NCBI GenBank assembly: GCA_016584305.1
Contig: JACEEZ010020613.1
Coordinates: forward strand, 148,095-212,094
Direction: 5' to 3'
DNA: 64,000 nt
DNA from: Chionoecetes opilio
Taxonomy: Eukaryota; Arthropoda; Malacostraca; Decapoda; Majidae
Shown here: piece after piece, positions 58,346 to 64,000 of the stretch
How positions within the stretch are numbered: position 1 is the first letter of the stretch
Layout of the letters: each line of letters begins with the position of its first letter
Made by a program: the position numbers and the translations under genes
Notes under the pieces: model-generated
The model's input: the letters and a program-made list of their open reading frames with translations, nothing else
Databases searched by the model: none
What the model was told of the DNA's origin: nothing

Positions 58346-59480
58346 CACACAACCCTCATTTTCCCAGACTATTAGGGGGGAGCACTGGTCCGGGAATCGC
58401 AACAGTCCGAGGCCATTACCCACCCCCGGACGTTTATCCTACTCTGTCCGGCAACCACCAATATCAACTACCCCGCCGCGACCTTTTACGTCACTTTGTT
58501 GCTGTTGTTGTTTGTTGCTGTTTTAGGGCTGCGAGGATCCCTTGGGGAACACTATGAGCCCTGGTGAGTCCTATGATGCTATCACAGGCACTGTAGTTGA
58601 CCTGTCTTCCTCAGGAAGGCACAGGTGAGGCGGAGGACAGCGTGTTGCCGGGAGGGGTGGACACCAGCCGTCGCCAGCAGGGTGGGCAGGTCACAGGTGG
58701 CGACGTTCAGGGCGAGGTGTTGAGAGCGTAGCACTACACGGTGGGAGTGGAAGCGCGGACACTGCAGCAGAAAGTGTTCAATAGTCTCAGAGACGTTCCT
58801 GCACCAGGGGCAGTGGGGGTCAGGGGACTGACAGAGGCGGTGCGGGTGAGCCGTGAGTGTCGTGTGCCCCAGGCGAAGGCAGGTGAGGGTGACATCGAGG
58901 ACGTGGGACTATTTCCTTATCCACGGCTGGGGGGAAGTCACTGTGGTATTGGCCCATGGAGGTGATGCGGAAGGCATCGCCGAGCGTGTTGTTCCAGGTG
59001 GAGCGGCAGACCCAGGAGATGAAGCGTTTGACCGCAGAGAGCGGCAGAGGGAAGGGTGTTGTGTTTACTTCTGTTAAGGCCATCTTGGCCTTAACACTTT
59101 AGACACTTTGTCGGTAGCACTTATACGTCATGTGCCATACAATACATACATATAACATACAAAACATGGTTTAATATACATCTACACTGCCATACAGGTA
59201 ATAACAACATGATTGCAAGGTGTACTTACAATAGATGTAAACATTACATTATAAATGTAAACAATATGACCGCTGAGCATGCTGCCACCTGGCGGAAGGC
59301 GCGGACACTGACAGGAGACGCTCGGACCATCGGACAACTTAAATCCTCGATCCTCGGATCCTCAATTTACGGAGTGGACCAGGCATTTGTCTGGGACTCG
59401 GACATATCCCCGGACCTTGGATTTTGACCAGCAAATCCGATATCCGGGAAATGGAGGTCCGGGAAAACGAGGGTTAAGTG
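58346..59480. mobile_element. CACACAACCCTC element with one VNTR unit
   Basis: 1,135 bp, ends CACACAACCCTCATTTTCCC and (complement) CACTTAACCCTCGTTTTCCC, TA flanks. The uninterrupted site TTTGAAATACTTGTAACAGG is at 35738. The minus strand near 58750-58900 reads a decayed LINE C-terminal region (CPRF, PHCPWC-type). Confidence 0.9.
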
Positions 59481-60477
59481 TACTTGTAACAGGTAAGTAC
59501 TGAGATACTGAGTACTGGGGAAGTACTCAAGTTGCGTGTTCTGCAGCGCAGCACCGTGCAGTGTGGGTAAGGGCGGAATTGCCTTGCTTTCGGATCGCCA
59601 GATATTGTTGTATGAATACGAATAGTGTTGTGCAGATGAAGTGGATTGCTCAGACCTCTACCGTGTTGTACGAGGATCGTGTTGTACGAGGATGCAGTGT
59701 ACTACCGAAAATGTACATTTATTTCAGCCAGAAAAGGTTAAGTTAGGTTAAATCTGATTAGGTTATGTAAGGTTAGATGTGGGGTTTGCTTTAGTAAATG
59801 AGGATATCAAGAACACAAGAAAATTATCAATACTACGGCAATACAAAGTGGTGCAGGTTTTGAGGGGCTTGCCAGGAGGGGCGGGGCGGGCTACTCCCCC
59901 CACACCTGTAAACAAACATAGATTTCCACAAAAATCAAGGGTAAATTTCAAGAAAAACACCATAATTACTTTGGTGGACTAGACTTTTTTTCAGGTGAGT
60001 TTTGATGTGTTTTGAATTAATCTACTAATCGTTTCTGTTGCAAATCCTTTGGGGTTTTTTCAGTTATAACGGTACAACATACGGTACGGTACGGTACGGT
60101 ACTACATAGGCAACGGTACGGTGCAACATATTTGGCGGAGCGGAGCAGGGCGTCCATCCGCTATTGACCCACGCAGTGTGCTTTTCCACCCCACCGTAAG
60201 ACCAGTATTTTCATAATCATTTTTTACTGTAACCACTGGTTATTGAACAAATTCAACCTAACCTAACCTAACCTAACCTGCCAGCTGCTGGCGCACAGTT
60301 AAAATATATTAAGAAATTAATATCTCAGGAACAAGTGATTTCTGCTAGGAAAGCAATACAACAGTGTGTCTTTACATGCAGAAGTCTTTACATGCACCTT
60401 ATATAAACCCTTAGGTGTCCTTCGTAGTGAGTATGGTGTTTTTCTGGAATAATACCAATACGAGTGCCATACGAATA
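59481..60477. other. mixed repeat debris
   Basis: 59481-59550 continues the element interrupted by 58346-59480. 59700-59990 resembles part of copy B (53575-53860). 60070-60125 has CGGTA repeats and 60254-60282 is (CCTAA)n. No gene recognised. Confidence 0.55.
60254..60282. repeat. TTAGG telomere-type repeat, about five units
   Basis: CAACCTAACCTAACCTAACC and continuation, i.e. (TTAGG)n on the minus strand, the arthropod telomere motif. Interstitial and short. Similar but degenerate TTAGGTTAGG stretches lie at 53625-53660 and 59735-59790. Confidence 0.85.
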
Positions 60478-61835
60478 CACACAACCCTCGTTTTCCCGGA
60501 CTAATAGGGGGGAGCACTGGTCTGGGAACCGCAAAAGTCCGGGAATCGCAACAGTATGAGGCCATTACCCACCCCCAGACGTTAATCCTACTCTAGTATT
60601 TACTGTCCGGCAACCGCTAATATCAACTACCCCGCCGCGGACTTTTACGTCACTTTGTTGTTATTTTTAGGGCTGCGAGGATCCCTTGGGCCCTGGTGAT
60701 GTCCTATGATGCTATCACAGGCACTGTAGTTGACCTGTCTTCCTCAGGAAAGCACAGGTGAGGCGGATGACAGCGTGTTGCCGGGAGGGGTGGACGCCAG
60801 CCGCCGCCAGCAGGGTGGGCAGGTCACAGGTGGCGACGTTCAGGGCGAGGAGTTGAGAGCTTAGCACTACACGGTGGGAGTGGAAGCGCGGACACTGCAG
60901 GAGAAATTGTTCAAAAGTCTCAAGAGACGTTCCTGCACCAGGGGGAGTGGGGGTCAGGGGACTGACGGAGGTGGTGCAGGTGAACCGTGAGTGTCGTGTG
61001 CCCAAATGTAAACAATACGACCACTGAGCATGCTGCCACCTGGCGGGAGGCAACAGAAAGTGTTCAATAGTCTCAGAGACGTTCCTGCACCAGGGACAGT
61101 GGGGGTCAGGGGACTGACGGAGGCAGTGCAGGTGAACCGTGAGTGTCGTGTGCCCAAATGTAAACAATACGACCGCTGAGCATGCTGCCACCTGGCAGGA
61201 GGCAGCAGAAAGTGTTCAATAGTCTCAGAGACGTTCCTGCACCAGGGGCAGTGGGGGTCAGGGGACTGACGGAGGCGGTGCAGGTGAATCGTGAGTGTCG
61301 TGTGCCCAAATGTAAACAATACGACTGCTGAGCATGCTGCCACCTGGCGGTAGGCAGCAGAAAGTGTTCAATAGTCTCAGAGGCGTTCCTGCACCAGGGG
61401 CAGTGGGGGTCAGGGGACTGACGGAGGCGGTGCAGGTAAACCGTGAGTATCGTGTGCCCAAATATAAACAATATGACCGTTGAGCATGCTGCCACCTGGC
61501 GGGAGGCAGCAGAAAGTGTTCAATAGTCTCAGAGGCGTTCCTGCACCAGGGGGAGTGGGGGTCATAGGACTGAAGGAAGCAGTGCAGGGGAACCGTGAGT
61601 ATCGTGTGCCCAAATGTAAACAATATGACCGCTGAGCATGCTGCCACCTGGCGGGAGGCGCGGACACTGACAGGGGTGACAGGAGACGCTCGGACCGCCG
61701 GACAATTTTGTCGATTTACGGACTGGACCAGGCATTTGTCCAGGACTCTCCACCGGACATATCCCCGGACCTCTGATTTTGTCCGGCAAATCCGATATCC
61801 GGGAAATGGAGGTCCGGGAAAACGAGGGTTGTGTG
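60478..61835. mobile_element. CACACAACCCTC element with expanded VNTR
   Basis: 1,358 bp, ends CACACAACCCTCGTTTTCCC and complement, TA on both sides. It shares the CATTACCCACCCCC and GATATCCGGGAAATGGAGG end blocks with 36257-37034 and 58346-59480. It carries five 152-bp units. Confidence 0.93.
60880..61670 (-). repeat. 152-bp VNTR derived from a LINE zinc-finger region
   Basis: Markers (TAAACAATACGACCGCTGAG) fall at 61008, 61160, 61312, 61464 and 61616, exactly 152 bp apart. The minus strand reads RQSPDPHCPWCRNVSETIEH and FLL, the C-x-x-C...H part of a LINE C-terminal zinc domain. The last unit runs into FLLQCPRFHSHRVVLSSQLL and VHPSRQHAVIRLTCAFL, i.e. the original continuation, at 60715-60960. 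Because 152 is not divisible by three, successive units rotate frame, and all three minus frames stay open over long stretches. Confidence 0.9.
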
Positions 61836-62010
61836 TATATTCAAAACACATTAAAACTATTCAGGAAAACAAAGTTTTGACATCGAAGTGGGCTTTATGT
61901 ATGCTTATTTTTTATGCTTTTGACCAATCTACTTATAATGTTAAAAAGAAAAAGAAATAAAATAAAATTTGAGTGTCCATAATACACATGAATTTATCCT
62001 AATGACTAAC
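61836..62010. other. intron sequence next to IKK exon
   Basis: AT-rich sequence leading to the splice donor at 62010. A run of AAAGAAAAAGAAATAAAATA lies near 61945. No repeat recognised. Confidence 0.5.
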
Positions 62011-62169
62011 CTTTCCATCAACATCTTGAAGAACAATATTTTCTGGCTTTAGATCTCTGTGGATGATCCTCATTGAGTGTAAATACGCTACAGCCTCTGT
62101 AATATCCCTGATGCAGGCCCTCACAGCAGCTTCATGCAGCCCACAGCAATTTTCAGGCTTATTCAAAAC
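62011..62169 (-). CDS. IKK alpha/beta-type kinase, catalytic-loop exon
   Basis: A 159-bp exon (53 codons, phase 0 at both ends). Acceptor TTTCTTTTACACTCAG and donor GTTAGT in gene sense. It reads [40 protein letters not shown] and [19 protein letters not shown] and [12 protein letters not shown] are diagnostic of IKK alpha/beta. The Asp of HRD is the catalytic base and the Asn of KPEN binds metal. It joins in frame to [11 protein letters not shown] in the exon at 18245-18459. The upstream exon (ending in the GGDLR region) is outside the window or not recognised. Confidence 0.95.
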
Positions 62170-62695
62170 CTGAGTGTAAAAGAAAATATATGAATTATAT
62201 CAAAGTATTTATCAGTATTTGTAATTAAAAGGAGGGACTTTTAAATTTATTTATAATAAATGGCAAATATGTAATCTAAAAAGACATTTCAATGTAATTT
62301 GACCAAAATCACACAAGTCAACAATGATCTATCTAGCAGTGCTTGATATATTTTCCTCATGAGCCACTTCCATTATAATCAATGAGTCGAAGATTTTTTA
62401 ATAGAGAGAGAAAGAGTAGAACATTATGAAATGCTTGAATGTCAGGAGAATGAGAAAAAAAAGTAAAATGCCATATAAGGGAACAGGTGAGATAAGTGAC
62501 ATGGCACAAACAACAGTGACATATAGACAGGGCATGCTACTTGTTTCATGTCATGTCTTATGGGGAAAGTTCCCGACTTGGAGTCATTAACCCCTTCACT
62601 GCTGATATGAAATTAATAGGCCTACCCCCCTATGCGGCAGGTTTAATTAAAATTTAAAATAATTACTTATCATATTTAAAGTGCCTAAATGAATA

Positions 62696-62698
<3 letters not shown>
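62170..62698. other. IKK intron sequence, nothing recognised
   Basis: AT-rich, unique-looking. It was read on the minus strand for the upstream kinase exon without success. Confidence 0.5.
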
Positions 62699-62730
<32 letters not shown>

Positions 62731-63060
62731 CATTTGTGCCTATAGCGCCTGTAGGCAGTGACTTCTAAGGCTGGGATGGTAGGCTCTGGAGGTTCACTTG
62801 AGGGCTGTGATGGTTGGCCCTCGCCAGTTGTGGCGCAAGCAGGATTTTTATAGTGACGCCTATGATTAGAGGCTCATGCCGCCCCCCTGTGTCCTCCGAT
62901 GCACTCGCAATCGAAGGTAGAGTTAATGGGCAGGGCATGTGGGTGTTCTTAGGCCACTCGACGGTGCAGAAAGATTTTGGTTCTCACCGGGGATCGAACT
63001 CGGGTCACCAAGAACGCCACTCGGAGACGCTTACCACTCTGCTACCGCCTCCCCTATAGG
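62699..63060 (-). repeat. complete tRNA-derived SINE
   Basis: On the minus strand: the tRNA-like head has A box TAGCAGAGTGG (63034-63044, perfect to TRGCNNAGYGG) and B box GTTCGATCC (62991-62999). A body of about 230 bp ends TAGGCGCTATAGGCACAAATG, then an A tail (T-run 62699-62726 on plus). It is the reference copy for the partial SINEs elsewhere in the window. Pol III transcription is expected from the boxes. Confidence 0.9.
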
Positions 63061-63149
63061 AGGATGCTCATTCCATACCAGAAAATCTATGTTTCGTTTT
63101 GGTGGAGGCTACCAGTTAGGTGAAGAGTTGCGTCAAAGTGCGGTAACAG

Positions 63150-64000
63150 GGCCGTGACCGTGCTGCCAGACGCACAATGAAACCACCCACATCTCAGGGT
63201 CTTCACTTGACCCTGTAATCACCGATTTGCCCTGCAGTATAGTGACTTGCCGCCTGCTAGCAACAGTGGGTTCCTCCGACCACCTGACTGTTCTCACCAA
63301 GATCAAGCTGGCCATCGACAGAGATGAGGCAGTGACTCGCACCAACTGGCTATGGGACAAGGGGGACTGGGATGCAATGAAGGCAACACTTAACAACATT
63401 GTGGTCTGACGTGCTTACAGGTGACATTGACACACAAGTGAAGAACTTCACAGAAATCCATATGTCCTACCAAAGAAGATTTGTGCCCTGCCAGACATAC
63501 AAGTCTAAACCGGGAGACCAGCCCTGGTTTGGCTTTCAATGCAGGAAAGCAACAGACAATAAGAGCAAGGCCTGGCTGCGATATAAGTCCCACCCCACAA
63601 GAAGACATAAACACCAGCACAAAATGGCCTGTGAAAATATGAAAAGAGTCCAGAAAGAGGCGATCAACAACTGGAGGGATCACCTCAAGCGAAAGCTAAC
63701 AGGCCAGTCAGTGGGCAATAAGGATTGGTGGAGCAGCATCAAACAACAACAGGGCTTCTCTCGTGACAACAGCATCCCACCGTTGACAGCACCTGATGGC
63801 TCTGTTGTCACAAATCACCGGGGCAAAGCTCAGGTGTTGGCTGCCCACTTCTCCTCCAAGATGACAGTTCCTGACCCAGAACGTGAACCTCCTACAATTC
63901 CGGTTCTAACCAAGGCCGCCATAGGGAACATCACCATTACCACGGAGGAGGTGTTGCAACAACTTCAACAAGTTGATCCCAAGAAAGCGCTGGGACCAGA
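63150..64000 (+). pseudogene. LINE (jockey/I-like) endonuclease end and reverse transcriptase start
   Basis: Enters in the endonuclease C-terminus (SDHLTVLTKIKL, the SDH motif, near 63280). After a frameshift at about 63405 the frame stays open to the window edge: SDVLTGDIDTQVKNFTEIHM, PGDQPWFGFQCRKATDNKSK, NNWRDHLKRKLTGQS, WWSSIKQQQGFSRD, VLAAHFSSKM, and finally DPKKALGP, the first reverse-transcriptase motif region. It is truncated by the window. The single frameshift suggests a fairly recent copy. Confidence 0.85.

Noticed and set aside
60715..61851. Overlapping minus-strand ORFs of 129-197 codons as a novel repetitive protein
   Set aside because: They are frame-rotated readings of a stop-free 152-bp tandem unit derived from a LINE zinc domain inside a non-autonomous element.
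62985..63055. Functional tRNA gene on the minus strand
   Set aside because: A and B boxes are good, but the acceptor and anticodon arms do not pair convincingly and the sequence continues into the SINE body with an A tail.

Overview
The window looks like animal genomic DNA, most likely from a decapod crustacean. That taxon is an inference from an arthropod-style IKK gene, Penelope, CR1/jockey-like LINE and Tigger/pogo elements, very long (TA)n and (CA)n tracts, and TTAGG-type repeats. There are no bacterial-style operons. Nearly everything is non-coding or transposon-derived.

The only host gene recognised is an IkappaB kinase (IKK alpha/beta type) on the minus strand. Three consecutive coding exons can be read: 62011-62169 (catalytic loop HRDLKPEN), 18245-18459 (DLG motif, activation loop with both regulatory serines, start of the C-lobe) and 12808-12924 (C-lobe segment after the WxxxVRxK region). 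Phases match at both junctions and every exon has AG/GT borders. The introns are 43,551 bp and 5,320 bp. Most of the window is therefore one giant IKK intron filled with mobile DNA. Upstream and further downstream exons were not found here.

Layout. 1-9 kb: a decayed CR1/L2/jockey-type LINE (minus strand) cut by three insertions (Tigger deletion derivative, hAT MITE, 7-bp-TSD foldback), each with a readable target duplication. 9-18 kb: foldbacks, LINE fragments and IKK exons. 19-24.8 kb: RTE-like LINE, Harbinger-like MITE and a CCGTATTTGCC-ended element carrying two nested insertions. 25-27.6 kb: a GC-rich two-ORF transposon of an RNase-H/hAT-like type inside a (TA)n tract. 28-33 kb: broken gag-pro retrotransposon, LTR-like insert and ATACGAG-type elements. 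33.8-41 kb: second foldback copy, VNTR-bearing elements and a Penelope inverted duplication. 41.3-57.3 kb: a chain of Tigger/pogo-type elements separated by (TA)n, including a nearly complete three-exon pogo-like transposase gene and a four-level nest at 52.7-57.3 kb. 58-62 kb: CACACAACCCTC elements with a 152-bp VNTR. 62.7-64 kb: a complete tRNA-derived SINE and another LINE running off the edge.

The most unusual pattern is shared by many unrelated-looking TA-target elements. Starting at the terminal inverted repeat, each carries three or more copies of its own short word at 15-17 bp spacing (ATACGAG, TTACGAG, GCCGAGTTAT, TAACGGA, ACATCCGAC, GAGTTTCACG and others). The architecture is constant and only the word changes, which suggests phased binding sites for diverging pogo/CENP-B-like transposases.
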